Positions 15,810 through 23,655 are shown, counted from the stretch's first letter. The stretch: DNA of 34,515 nt from Bacillus sp. HNG (GCF_003400205.1 NZ_QUQV01000027.1:1-34515); one strand, 5' to 3'. Made by a program: numbers and translations. The notes: generated by a model not told the origin, from the sequence alone.

Positions 15810-16670
15810 TTATCCTTTTAAAATAGGCATCACTTTATCAATAGCTTCTTGTAGTTTTTCACTATTTTTACTATACATTTGCTTAGCTTCTTTTGATTCG
15901 GTTCCAAGAGCAAACAGCTCTAAGTCTGCTTGGCACTTTTTCATGGTCGAAAGAATTAAAGGTCTTTCTTGAGGAGATGCGACTTGTAATTGATCGTCAA
16001 ACAGGTCAACTGTTAACTCTCCATAGGAATTAACTTGTCCAAGAAAAACATTTTCTACCGTAACCCCTAATTTATCTAACTCTGTATGTAACCATGCACG
16101 ACTTCTTCCAATTGTAGCTAGTGGTTCATCCATGATAACACCATCCATAATGACAGTTTGAGGCTCTTTGATGGAAGGGACGGATAAGTTTAAGGCTTTT
16201 GCTGTTAAAGGTTGGTTCTCCTTTTTTAACATGACGGATAAATCTCCTGTTGCCTCTAATACAGCGAATTCGACATCAGCTACTTGATAAACATCCTTCT
16301 TACGAAGTAATGCTAATAATTCATCTATCGTGTATCTTTCTTTTTTTAAATTATCTTCCATGATTTTTCCATCTTTGATAAATACAGTTGCTTTCCCTTC
16401 TATAAAATTACGAAAACCTTTGCTTTTTAAGGAAATTAAACCAGCGAAAAAGGGGATAGCAGCAAAGATGACAATTCCAATGACTCCGTGAAAAATATTC
16501 CGTTCAAGTCCCATAGCTACTTCTGCACCAATACTTCCAATTGAAATACCTGTGACATATTCAAAGAAAGATAGTTCGGAAATTTGCTTTTTCCCTAACC
16601 ATTTTGTAATTAAAAATAAAACAGCAACAAATAATGCTGAGCGTACAGCTATATCTAACCATTCAGGCAC
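15810..16670 (-). CDS. DUF421 protein with C-terminal DUF1657-like domain (operon gene 7)
   Basis: The 286-residue protein has two to three N-terminal membrane helices, then a DUF421 domain (KATVFIKDGKIMEDNLKKERY, VADVEFAVLEATGDLSVML, TVIMDGVIMDEPL, RAWLHTELDKLGV). The last 60 residues (ILSTMKKCQADLELFALGTESKEAKQ and onward) mirror the DUF1657 proteins encoded at both other positions of the operon, so this is a fusion of the two families. The start is GTG after GGGGGTGTAAGAG. It is the last gene of the spoVA2mob-type operon. It probably sits in the spore inner membrane; the molecular role is unknown. Confidence 0.9.
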   Translation of the reverse strand: MPEWLDIAVRSALFVAVLFLITKWLGKKQISELSFFEYVTGISIGSIGAEVAMGLERNIFHGVIGIVIFAAIPFFAGLISLKSKGFRNFIEGKATVFIKDGKIMEDNLKKERYTIDELLALLRKKDVYQVADVEFAVLEATGDLSVMLKKENQPLTAKALNLSVPSIKEPQTVIMDGVIMDEPLATIGRSRAWLHTELDKLGVTVENVFLGQVNSYGELTVDLFDDQLQVASPQERPLILSTMKKCQADLELFALGTESKEAKQMYSKNSEKLQEAIDKVMPILKG

Positions 16671-16698
16671 CTCTTACACCCCCTGTAAATATAGTTTT

Positions 16699-16905
16699 CT
16701 AGAAACCTTTGTACTGAAATTCCTCTCCTTCTAGTTCTCCTACTCTTTTTTTTAAATCTTTTGTTACTTCATGTACGACCATCATAGCCTCATGCAAAGT
16801 TCGCTTCGATTCATCATCAAGAGTCCGTAATGCTAAAATTGACAGACTTGCTTCTACTCCTTTTAAACTGACAAAACATTGTTTGACATCTGATCCTACT
16901 GTCAT
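16699..16905 (-). CDS. DUF1657 protein (operon gene 6)
   Basis: The 68-residue all-helical protein MTVGSDVKQCFVSLKGVEASLSIL... matches the DUF1657 pattern of the first operon gene (TV-SDVK---LK--EAS---ALRT-D---K) and the C terminus of the DUF421 fusion. ATG follows AGGAGAATCTAGG. The function is unknown. Spacing is 12 bases after spoVAEb. Confidence 0.88.
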   Translation of the reverse strand: MTVGSDVKQCFVSLKGVEASLSILALRTLDDESKRTLHEAMMVVHEVTKDLKKRVGELEGEEFQYKGF

Positions 16906-16917
16906 CCTAGATTCTCC

Positions 16918-17268
16918 TTATCCTTTTGGTTTAAAAAGTAAAGCTCCTAGCATGCCGAAAACAATGGCAGCTGAAATACCGGAACTAGTTACTTCAAACA
17001 TTCCTGTCAGTACACCAACTAACCCATGTTTTTCTGCTTCCTGCATCGCACCATGAACAAGCGAATTTCCAAAACTTGTAATCGGAACGGTGGCCCCTGC
17101 CCCAGCAAAATCAATCAACGGTTCATATAAACCAAACCCATCTAAAATGGCCCCCACTACTACTAGGGTACTTAAGGTATGTCCCGGTGTAAGTTTGAAA
17201 ACATCAAACATTATCTGTCCAATCACACAAATCAAACCACCTACTGCAAATGCCCAAAAATAGGTCAT
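16918..17268 (-). CDS. spoVAEb: SpoVAEb (stage V sporulation protein AEb)
   Basis: The 116-residue protein starts at MTYFWAF (17268), with GGAGGTAAACAATAAG upstream overlapping the spoVAD stop. The family signatures are GGLICVIGQ, FGLYEPLIDFAGAGATVPITSFGNSLVHGA and GISAAIVFGMLGAL. It is membrane-embedded. With SpoVAC and SpoVAD it forms the channel that moves Ca-dipicolinate into the forespore and out again in germination. It resembles SpoVAC in its internal motif (GAG-T-VP-T-FGN), as is usual in this family. Confidence 0.95.
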   Translation of the reverse strand: MTYFWAFAVGGLICVIGQIMFDVFKLTPGHTLSTLVVVGAILDGFGLYEPLIDFAGAGATVPITSFGNSLVHGAMQEAEKHGLVGVLTGMFEVTSSGISAAIVFGMLGALLFKPKG

Positions 17269-17269
17269 C

Positions 17270-18283
17270 TTATTGTTTACCTCCATATTCAATCGATACC
17301 GCATGTGCAATACAAGGAATCGTTTCATTTTGCTGAAAGGACAACGGTGAAAGCAAAGCACCTGTAGCCACAACTAACATTCGTTTAAATTCACCTTTTT
17401 TCATGCGGTTTAATAAATGCCCATAAACTACCGTTGCTGAACAGCCTGCACCGCTTGCCCCTGCAAGAACGGGTTGTCCTTCCCGATAAATCATAAGGCC
17501 ACAATCTTGGTATTGTTCTTCACTAATAGGAGTTCCATGCTTTTTAAATAGATCCATGGACACTTCCTGTCCGATTTGCCCAAGGTCACCGGTTACAATT
17601 AAATCGTAATAAGATGGCTCAACATTTCGTTCCTTTAAATGGGCTTCAATGGTATCAACCGCAGCTGGCGCCATAGCTCCTCCCATGTTAAATGGATCTG
17701 TCAATCCCATATCGATTACACGACCAATTGTGGCAGATGTGACATGAGGTCCTTCCCCAGAATCACTTAATAGGGCTGCGCCTGCACCAGTAACCGTCCA
17801 TTGTGCCGTAGGTGGCTTTTGTCCACCATACTCAGTTGGATACCGAAATTGTTTTTCAACAGCTGTATCATGACTGGAAGCTCCTGTTAACAAATATTTC
17901 GCTCCTTTTGTATTTACAATATAAGCACCTAGAGCCAGTCCTTCCATCGAGGTAGAGCAAGCACCGAATAAGCCAAAATAAGGCGCTCCAATCGTTCTGC
18001 TAGCGAAACTTGTTGGGGTGATTTGATTGATTAAGTCCCCAGCTAGGATAAATTGAACTTGATCCTTTTGTATGCCCCCTTTTTCCATGGCTTTTTGGCA
18101 AGCCTCTTCAAAAAGGATTTTATGTGCTTTCTCATAGGAATCCTGCCCAAGCCATAAATCAGCATGAAGAGTATCGAAATCATCTGGGATAGCACCATTG
18201 GCTTCAAATGGTCCACCAACGGTTCCAGTGGAGATAATGACAGGCTTTTGTTCAAAAATCCAAGTCCGATAACCCGTAAGCAT
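17270..18283 (-). CDS. spoVAD: SpoVAD (stage V sporulation protein AD)
   Basis: The protein is 337 residues from MLTGYRTWIF. It has a thiolase-like fold with the SpoVAD marks VIISTGTVGGPFEANG, LFGACSTSMEGLALGAYIVN (the Cys of the thiolase-like pocket), SSHDTAVEKQFRYPTEYG and AGASGAGCSATVVYGHLL. SpoVAD binds dipicolinic acid on the spore inner membrane. Its ATG shares one base with the TAA of spoVAC and its stop is one base before the spoVAEb start, so the three are tightly coupled. Full length, with no lesion. Confidence 0.96.
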   Translation of the reverse strand: MLTGYRTWIFEQKPVIISTGTVGGPFEANGAIPDDFDTLHADLWLGQDSYEKAHKILFEEACQKAMEKGGIQKDQVQFILAGDLINQITPTSFASRTIGAPYFGLFGACSTSMEGLALGAYIVNTKGAKYLLTGASSHDTAVEKQFRYPTEYGGQKPPTAQWTVTGAGAALLSDSGEGPHVTSATIGRVIDMGLTDPFNMGGAMAPAAVDTIEAHLKERNVEPSYYDLIVTGDLGQIGQEVSMDLFKKHGTPISEEQYQDCGLMIYREGQPVLAGASGAGCSATVVYGHLLNRMKKGEFKRMLVVATGALLSPLSFQQNETIPCIAHAVSIEYGGKQ

Positions 18284-18762
18284 TATAAACCACCCCACTT
18301 GATTAAAATGGTTTTAATGAGCGCAATGACAAAAGCAGAAAAAACACCAAATAAAATTACCGCCCCCGCCAATTTAAATATATTACCGCCTACGCCTAGA
18401 ACAAATCCTTCTGATCGGTGCTCAATGGCAGGTGATATCACCGCATTTCCAAATCCTGTTACGGGTACAGCTGTTCCAGCACCTCCGAATTGGGCCATTC
18501 GATCATATACACCAAAACCAGTGAGAAGCATCGTAATAAAAATCAACGTACCTACCGTCGGATTTCCTGCCGTTTGCTCAGTAAAATCAAAATAATAAAT
18601 GTAAAAGTCTGTAATAAACTGACCAATCAGACAAATAAGGCCACCGGTTAAAAAGGCCTTTATGCAATTTTGAACAACAGGTCTTTTGATTTCTCGTTGT
18701 TTTTGCAACTTTTGGTATTCCTGTTGTACAGGAGTGAGTTTTTTCTTTTGATTGTTAGACAT
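18283..18762 (-). CDS. spoVAC: SpoVAC (stage V sporulation protein AC)
   Basis: The 159-residue protein has a basic cytosolic N terminus (KKKLTPVQQEYQKLQKQREIKRP), then four to five membrane helices with the SpoVAC motifs AFLTGGLICLIGQ, GFGVYDRMAQFGGAGTAVPV and FGNAVISPAIEH. SpoVAC is the mechanosensitive-type channel subunit of the DPA transport complex. It is the third gene of the operon, 16 bases after the lipoprotein gene. GGAAGGG lies before the start. Confidence 0.95.
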   Translation of the reverse strand: MSNNQKKKLTPVQQEYQKLQKQREIKRPVVQNCIKAFLTGGLICLIGQFITDFYIYYFDFTEQTAGNPTVGTLIFITMLLTGFGVYDRMAQFGGAGTAVPVTGFGNAVISPAIEHRSEGFVLGVGGNIFKLAGAVILFGVFSAFVIALIKTILIKWGGL

Positions 18763-18778
18763 AACTCTACCCTTCCTC

Positions 18779-19234
18779 TTAGGTTTGTTCTTTCATAAGA
18801 CTTTTCAGTTTGTTCAAATCCTTTTTCAGGTTCTTCTTATTCGTATCATGTTGTTGTAACTTTTGTTCGATTTTTTCAAGCTCCCAGAACATTTTTTTAT
18901 CACTAGACACAAATACTTTATAATCTGGATACATTCCTTCCAAGTCAGATTTTACTGACTTCTCGATATTTTTTAAACGGAAACGGTTGAAATTTTCGAC
19001 TTTTACCGCTACTAAAAGCTCCTTATTTGTATTTACTGCCTTTACATCCGAAATTTCTTCCTTGGTAATAATCTTTTCTTTAGCATGATTAGAAACAGAT
19101 TGTTCAATTGGTTTACTTGTATGTATTTGTGAAATACTCGAATGATTTTTCTCACCTACCTGATTATCGTTTCCGTTACACCCTGAACCCATTCCGATAA
19201 GGATTAAAATGAAAAATAACATTTTCACTTTCAT
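18779..19234 (-). CDS. YhcN/YlaJ-like spore lipoprotein (operon gene 2)
   Basis: The protein is about 151 residues from MKVKMLFFILILIGMGSGC, with a lipoprotein signal and lipobox Cys near residue 19. GGAGGTGATTTC precedes the ATG. The mature part has a polar linker, then a YhcN/YlaJ-type domain (VNTNKELLVAVKVENFNRFRLKNIEKSVK, PDYKVFVSSDKKMFWELEKI) and a Lys-rich coiled end. YhcN/YlaJ proteins are spore inner-membrane lipoproteins. Its place as gene 2 agrees with the spoVA2mob order. It is preceded by an internal terminator hairpin, so expression may be lower than that of gene 1. Confidence 0.85.
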   Translation of the reverse strand: MKVKMLFFILILIGMGSGCNGNDNQVGEKNHSSISQIHTSKPIEQSVSNHAKEKIITKEEISDVKAVNTNKELLVAVKVENFNRFRLKNIEKSVKSDLEGMYPDYKVFVSSDKKMFWELEKIEQKLQQHDTNKKNLKKDLNKLKSLMKEQT

Positions 19235-19273
19235 GAAATCACCTCCATGTATTACCAGTATTGGGATGCTAAA

Positions 19274-19301
19274 AAAAGGTTGGCCTCTCAACCAACCTTT
19301 T
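19274..19301 (-). terminator. Internal terminator between operon genes 1 and 2
   Basis: AAAAGGTTGG and CCAACCTTTT form a 10-bp stem. On the minus strand it ends in TTTTTTTAGC, a good intrinsic terminator lying between the first DUF1657 gene and the lipoprotein gene. It probably lets only part of the transcripts continue. Confidence 0.75.
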
Positions 19302-19312
19302 CGCCATACTCA

Positions 19313-19519
19313 TTATTGTTGTTTGTATTGAGGTTCTTCTTGTTCGATTTGTTGAACACGTGGTTCAACATTATCAATAACAGATTGGGTTTGGGTAGCA
19401 GCATCTTGATAAAGTTGCTTTGCTTGTTCATTATCTGTACTAAGAGCAAATGTTTCAAAGCTAGCTTGAGCGCTTTTTAATCCGGCTAAAGCTGTTTTAA
19501 CGTCACTGATGACTGTCAT
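19313..19519 (-). CDS. DUF1657 protein (operon gene 1)
   Basis: The protein has 68 residues from MTVISDVKTALAGLKSAQASFETFALSTDNEQAKQLY, with GGAGGTGTTATTC before the ATG. It is helical, acidic at the end (QQIEQEEPQYKQQ), and homologous by eye to gene 6 and to the tail of gene 7. It leads the spoVA2mob-type operon directly after the sigma-G-like promoter. The function is unknown; it is probably soluble in the forespore. Confidence 0.88.
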   Translation of the reverse strand: MTVISDVKTALAGLKSAQASFETFALSTDNEQAKQLYQDAATQTQSVIDNVEPRVQQIEQEEPQYKQQ

Positions 19520-19554
19520 GAATAACACCTCCTATATTTTATTTTGACCTTTAT

Positions 19555-19584
19555 TAGATTGCAGTATAAAAAGATTTTTATTCA
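19555..19584 (-). promoter_or_regulatory. Sigma-G-like promoter of the spoVA2mob-type operon
   Basis: On the minus strand TGAATA (19579-19584) and CAATCTA (19555-19561) are separated by 17 bases. They fit the forespore sigma-G consensus (TGAATA, CATACTA) at 6/6 and 5/7. It lies 36 bases upstream of the first gene start. Confidence 0.75.
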
Positions 19585-19870
19585 TTGAATTTTATCAGAC
19601 TTTAAATATTTAAAAATTTAGATTATGTAATTTTCCACTGCTTTTGGAAAAGATACACATGTAAGAAAAAGCGATGAGAGGAGGATAGTGAAAATGGACA
19701 ATTAAGTTATTAATAAACGGATTAAAATACAGAAAATTTATTCGTAGTTACTATGTGTCTTGGAAATTGTTACATTGCAGGGAATTCCTTTTCAAACACA
19801 GTGAAGGACTTGTCAATGGAGTATTTTACAATTTGTTTGTCTCATTAATATTTTTTCAATAAACAAGAAA
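19585..19870. other. Divergent intergenic region
   Basis: It contains a good ribosome-binding site, GAGAGGAGGATAGTG, at about 19675-19690 followed by ATG GAC AAT and a stop, so a gene that once began here appears lost. Nothing else is seen. Confidence 0.35.
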
Positions 19871-20077
19871 ATGGTGAAAAAAGCGAGGTATACATTAGTA
19901 ATGTACAAGGACTATACTGAAAATATTTTAGGAACAAAACCACGAGCTAGACATAAGAAAATAATTGAAAATTATTTGGATCAAAGTTTTACCAATCCTA
20001 TCATACATAAGGAAATTCATGGTGATAAAGTCTATGTCCCCTTAGATTTAAACAGGGTCTGGAATAGGATAAATTAA
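19871..20077 (+). CDS. Small hypothetical protein, 68 residues
   Basis: I do not recognise it. It is basic and polar: ARYTLVMYKDYTENILGTK, then RARHKKIIENYLDQSF and HGDKVYVPLDLNRVWNRIN. An internal ATG at 19901 would give 58 residues; neither start has a strong ribosome-binding site. The strong hairpin after it (20096-20127) suggests a real transcript. It could be a fragment of a larger gene. Confidence 0.4.
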   Translation: MVKKARYTLVMYKDYTENILGTKPRARHKKIIENYLDQSFTNPIIHKEIHGDKVYVPLDLNRVWNRIN

Positions 20078-20095
20078 TATTTAGTTTAGCCACAA

Positions 20096-20127
20096 ATACT
20101 CCCCACCTGCGTATAGGTGGGGAGTAT
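20096..20127 (+). terminator. Strong terminator
   Basis: ATACTCCCCACCT and AGGTGGGGAGTAT form a perfect 13-bp stem, followed by TTAATG. It separates the small gene from the coat genes. Confidence 0.75.
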
Positions 20128-20175
20128 TTAATGCTATCTAGAGGTGGGGGGGCTTTAAAACTAGTCTAAAATACC

Positions 20176-20206
20176 TGCATATTTTTGACCGCTGTGTGGC
20201 AATCTA
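20176..20206 (+). promoter_or_regulatory. Sigma-G-like promoter of the CotF-like genes
   Basis: TGCATA (20176-20181) and CAATCTA (20200-20206), 18 bases apart, fit sigma-G (TGNATA, CATNNTA-like). The -10 heptamer is identical to that of the spoVA operon promoter. The first gene starts about 40 bases downstream. Confidence 0.6.
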
Positions 20207-20246
20207 CCTAAAGTGATTACAACATTGTTAACAAGGAGGAAACATC

Positions 20247-20528
20247 ATGCAACAAATGCAGACGGGTATGAATAATCAACAAGCACAAGCTTTAATGACA
20301 CAACCGCCTGAAATAATGTCAACAAAGGATCATCTCTATGTAAACGATATGTTAAGCTGGAATTTACTTGCGATGAAGAAAATGCATTTTTTCGCTCAAC
20401 AATGTCAAAATCCCGAAGTAAGAGCAGCACTTGAACAAGCTGGACAAATGCATGATCGACACTATCAACAGCTGCTTCAACAGATGCAACAGTATGTAAC
20501 TCAACCTTCACAAAATATGAATCAATAA
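20247..20528 (+). CDS. CotF-like spore coat protein, small
   Basis: The 93-residue protein is Gln- and Met-rich at both ends, with a CotF-like helical core: PPEIMSTKDHLYVNDMLSWNLLAMKKMHFFAQQCQNPEVRAALEQAGQMHDRHYQQLLQQM. AAGGAGGAAACATC precedes the ATG. CotF-family proteins have a ferritin-like helix pair and are found in spore coats or in the spore interior. It is co-transcribed with the next gene (13-base gap). The sigma-G-like promoter suggests forespore expression, unusual for a classical coat protein. Confidence 0.8.
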   Translation: MQQMQTGMNNQQAQALMTQPPEIMSTKDHLYVNDMLSWNLLAMKKMHFFAQQCQNPEVRAALEQAGQMHDRHYQQLLQQMQQYVTQPSQNMNQ

Positions 20529-20541
20529 GGAGGAAACTATA

Positions 20542-20889
20542 GTGGAAAATAATACTCCAAACAGGATTAAAAATCCTGAAACACCAGTCCCTAAGACGCC
20601 GCAAATGAACGATAGAGATTTTCTAAACGATGCCTTAACTACGGAAAAATATATATCTTCCTCATACTCGACTGCATTAAAAGAAGCTAGCCATGAATCG
20701 TTGTATCGTACAATAGCGTCTGTTTCCCAAGAAACAGAAGACTGTCACCGCAATCTATATAACTTAATGTTTAAAAACGGATGGTACGGTTTGGAAAAAG
20801 AAACTCCACAAACTATTCAACAATCGGTTCAGCAATTTTCTAACTACATGCAAAGTCAAGATCCATATAGAGGTAATGTAATACAATAA
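20542..20889 (+). CDS. CotF-like spore coat protein
   Basis: The 115-residue protein starts with GTG after AAGGAGGAAACTATA. Its helical core MNDRDFLNDALTTEKYISSSYSTALKEASHESLYRTIASVSQETEDCHRNLYNLMFKNGWY is typical of the CotF family (short YhcQ-like forms). It forms a pair with the previous gene, both probably under the same sigma-G-like promoter. No signal peptide. Confidence 0.85.
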   Translation: MENNTPNRIKNPETPVPKTPQMNDRDFLNDALTTEKYISSSYSTALKEASHESLYRTIASVSQETEDCHRNLYNLMFKNGWYGLEKETPQTIQQSVQQFSNYMQSQDPYRGNVIQ

Positions 20890-20951
20890 AAGAACACGTG
20901 TTCAAGAAGAATAAACTCTAGGTAAAACAACAATAGTTATGCGAGACAAAA

Positions 20952-20974
20952 GGTTGGTTAGTTGTTAACCAACC
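20952..20974 (+). terminator. Hairpin after the CotF-like pair
   Basis: GGTTGGTTA and TAACCAACC form a 9-bp stem. The T-run is weak, so it may be a poor terminator. Confidence 0.45.
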
Positions 20975-21020
20975 TAGAAAATAATTTAGAATTTACAACA
21001 TTCGAAAGGGCGGCGGTAAG

Positions 21021-21347
21021 ATGAATCTTAAGTGGATGAAACTTTTATCAACGGTTTTTCTTTCAATTTTCTTGTTATTAGGGTGTAATAATGGAGATGA
21101 CGATAATAATCCACCACCGGAGGATGTAACTCCAGGGACAGAGGAACCAATTGAAGATCCTATCGACGCAACAGATTCAGATACTATTGATCAACATAAT
21201 GTCACCCCTGATACAGAAGAACCAATTGAAGATCCGATCGATGCAACAGATCCAGATACTATTGATGAACATAATGTCACCCCTGATACAGAAGAATCAA
21301 TTGAAGATCCTGAAGACGCAACAGATCCAGATACTATTGATGAATAA
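21021..21347 (+). CDS. Acidic repeat lipoprotein
   Basis: The 108-residue protein has a lipoprotein signal, FLSIFLLLGC (Cys about residue 22), then GDDDNNPPPED. Three tandem repeats of about 25 residues follow, each built on VTP-TEEPIEDPIDATD-DTID-HN. The repeats are nearly identical in DNA as well (about 75-base units, 21127-21345), which suggests recent expansion. It would be a highly acidic, extended surface or forespore-membrane protein; no enzymatic motif. GGGCGGCGGTAAG precedes the ATG, and a terminator follows. Confidence 0.7.
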   Translation: MNLKWMKLLSTVFLSIFLLLGCNNGDDDNNPPPEDVTPGTEEPIEDPIDATDSDTIDQHNVTPDTEEPIEDPIDATDPDTIDEHNVTPDTEESIEDPEDATDPDTIDE

Positions 21348-21353
21348 GTTTAT

Positions 21354-21377
21354 ACACCGTTTGTTCTCAAACGGTGT
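21354..21377 (+). terminator. Terminator after the repeat lipoprotein
   Basis: ACACCGTTTG and CAAACGGTGT pair perfectly around TTCT, followed by TCTTTATG. Confidence 0.75.
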
Positions 21378-21466
21378 TCTTTATGTATCAAGATTCAAGG
21401 ATGTTAATAAGAAATTTAATACTAATATTGCAGCATTTTCTAATAACAAATTTATAGAGGTGTCTC

Positions 21467-22852
21467 ATGACAAAATTACGAAAGTCCTTATTGGTTACTG
21501 TTTCCGTACTTATTCTTCTATCCATAGGGTTATTATTCATAGTACCAAATACAAGAAACAAAGAGAATCCCGAAAATAAAACAGTTGCTGTCAAAAACAA
21601 ATTTAATCCCCCTATAACCAATGTCCAAAATGTTGAAAACGAAAAAAATGTTCTTCAAATAAACAGCCTTTCCATGGGTCAAACCATCAAGAATCAATTA
21701 AAAAATGATCCTTCCGTTTTTCTAATTAAACACAATGAAAAAACTGAGAGTCATTATATTAAGAAAGAAGTAAACGTTACATTCAAGACTCTTCCCTCAA
21801 CAAAGGAAATAAAAAGGATAACACAGGAGATAAATGGCACTATCATTAAAAAGCTAAATTCTACGATTGTATTTCGTTCTAATACGCTTTCGACCAAGGA
21901 ACTTATTGAATATTTTAACAGACAGGCTATGGTTGAATTTGCTGAACCCAATTATCTTTATCTGCAAAATCAAATTGGACTTCCTAATGATTTGCTATAT
22001 AGAGAACAATACCAATGGAACTTATCGGCAATTCAAGCAGAAGCAGGCTGGGATATCACCAAAGGGGATGAACATATCATTATTGCTGTTATAGACACTG
22101 GCGTTGATCTGGACCATCCTGATTTGAGAAGACGAATTACAAATGGTTATAATGTACTGTTGAATAATAATTTCCCTGATGATGACAACGGGCATGGCAC
22201 CCATGTAGCAGGAATCATTGCATCAGAAACAAACAACCATGAAGGTGTTGCAGGCATCACTTGGTATAACAAAATTATGCCTATAAAAGCAATGGGTGCC
22301 GAAGGGCATGGGACGACCTTTGATATAGCAAAAGGGATTTTTTGGGCAGTGGATCATGGAGCCGATGTCATTAATATGAGTTTAGGCAATTATCAGCATT
22401 CTTCCCTTTTAAAAGGGGCAATCGATTATGCATACAGTAAAAATGTTGTCTTGATTGCTGCAGCAGGAAATGAAAATACTATGCAGCCGAGCTATCCAGC
22501 TGCTTTTTCTAAGGTTCTAAGTGTCGCCGCCGTAAGTTACACCGGACAACGTGCCCCTTTCTCAAATTATGGAGATTATATCGATGTTGCAGCTCCCGGA
22601 GTTCAAATTCCGAGCACCTATTTTAACCAGCAGTATGCTGCCCTTTCAGGTACTTCTATGGCTTCACCACATGTAGCAGGACTAGCAGGTCTTTTGCTTT
22701 CAGTAAACCCTAATTTAACGAACCAAGAAGTAATAGACATTATTAAGAATTCTACTTATGATTTAGGAATCCCTGGAACTGATCACGAATTTGGTAGTGG
22801 CTTAATTAATGTAAAGAATGGATTGGAAGATGCCCAAAGCAAAAGGCAATAA
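21467..22852 (+). CDS. Subtilisin-like serine protease (S8 family)
   Basis: The 461-residue protein has an N-terminal hydrophobic segment (LLVTVSVLILLSIGLLFIV, residues 8-26) acting as signal or anchor. A propeptide of about 150 residues follows, then a complete catalytic domain with Asp in VIDTGVDLDHPD (about 209), His in DDDNGHGTHVAGI (about 244) and Ser in SGTSMASPHVAG (about 396); AAAGNENT holds the oxyanion Asn region. AGAGGTGTCTC precedes the ATG. The active site is intact. It is close to spore genes, so a role in spore maturation or germination is conceivable, but an ordinary secreted protease is equally possible. Confidence 0.93.
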   Translation: MTKLRKSLLVTVSVLILLSIGLLFIVPNTRNKENPENKTVAVKNKFNPPITNVQNVENEKNVLQINSLSMGQTIKNQLKNDPSVFLIKHNEKTESHYIKKEVNVTFKTLPSTKEIKRITQEINGTIIKKLNSTIVFRSNTLSTKELIEYFNRQAMVEFAEPNYLYLQNQIGLPNDLLYREQYQWNLSAIQAEAGWDITKGDEHIIIAVIDTGVDLDHPDLRRRITNGYNVLLNNNFPDDDNGHGTHVAGIIASETNNHEGVAGITWYNKIMPIKAMGAEGHGTTFDIAKGIFWAVDHGADVINMSLGNYQHSSLLKGAIDYAYSKNVVLIAAAGNENTMQPSYPAAFSKVLSVAAVSYTGQRAPFSNYGDYIDVAAPGVQIPSTYFNQQYAALSGTSMASPHVAGLAGLLLSVNPNLTNQEVIDIIKNSTYDLGIPGTDHEFGSGLINVKNGLEDAQSKRQ

Positions 22853-22949
22853 TCCCTTTTTGAAACCGTTGCTTTTCGTTGTTATAAAACTTCTACATGG
22901 TGTACATTGTTTGTACATGATAATGGAAAAACTAAGGAGGGAATTTTAG

Positions 22950-23655
22950 TTGGAGTGGATTTTTTATCTATACCTGTTAAATACGTTCTTTATGTTATTC
23001 ATAGCTATTTGGGAAGTTCGTCGTCCTGCCAAGGCTTTGAATTGGATAATAATCGTCCTTGTTTTGCCTATCATTGGTTTCTGGCTATATCTTAGCACAT
23101 CAAATCCCAAGATTATTCATCGGAAAAGATTGACCTCTTCTCATAATGAGTCTGATAAATTACCTGATACATATACTGATTCAGCATCGATAATCGCCGA
23201 TGCTTTAAGGTATTTTACTGTAGGCGGGCTTCGAGTCGGCAAAGTCCACGTACTAAACAATGGAATAGCAAAATATGAACAACTCATCGAATCCCTACAA
23301 AAAGCCCAAAAAACCATTGATCTGGAATATTACATCTATCGGAATGACCAAATAGGTAATCGCATCACAGAACTGCTGATTGAAAAAGCAGTAAATGGAG
23401 TTCGGGTTCGTTTTATTAGAGATGGTTGGGGGAGTAAAAAATTCCCGCGAAAAAAATCCTTCAGATGGTGGAAGCAGGGATAGAATGCCGGACAATATTT
23501 CCTTTACGCTTTCCCTGGATTTTATCTAATTGGAATTATCGGGATCATTGTAAGATTGTCACGGTCGACGGAAAGGAAGCTTTTACTGGTGGCAGTCACG
23601 ACTCCAATCCTCCAACGTTGTTTTCTTCTTTTCTTCCAATGTTGTTTTTTTATTA
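22950..23655 (+). pseudogene. cls: Cardiolipin synthase, truncated and frameshifted
   Basis: It starts with TTG 22950 after AAGGAGGG. The first frame gives two N-terminal membrane helices, LRVGKVHVLNNGIAKYEQLIESL and LEYYIYRNDQIG, typical of cardiolipin synthase. At about 23440, within an A-rich run, the frame shifts; the other frame continues AGIECRTIFPLRFP, NYRDHCKIVTVDGKEAFTGG (the first HKD phosphodiesterase motif) and is then cut at about 23600. The second HKD motif and some 250 residues are missing. It joins directly to a repeat that is also found in the parA leader. Confidence 0.88.
23602..23643. repeat. Copy of the parA-leader repeat at the cls break
   Basis: From 23602 to 23636 the sequence matches 25787-25820 with one mismatch, including CCAACGTTGTTTTCTTCTTT. 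A second degenerate unit CCAATGTTGTTTTTT follows at once. A related block (TTCTTCTTTTCTTCCAACGT) is at about 30175-30194. CAACGTTG is itself palindromic. These may be partition-protein sites or a recombination footprint. Confidence 0.65.
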
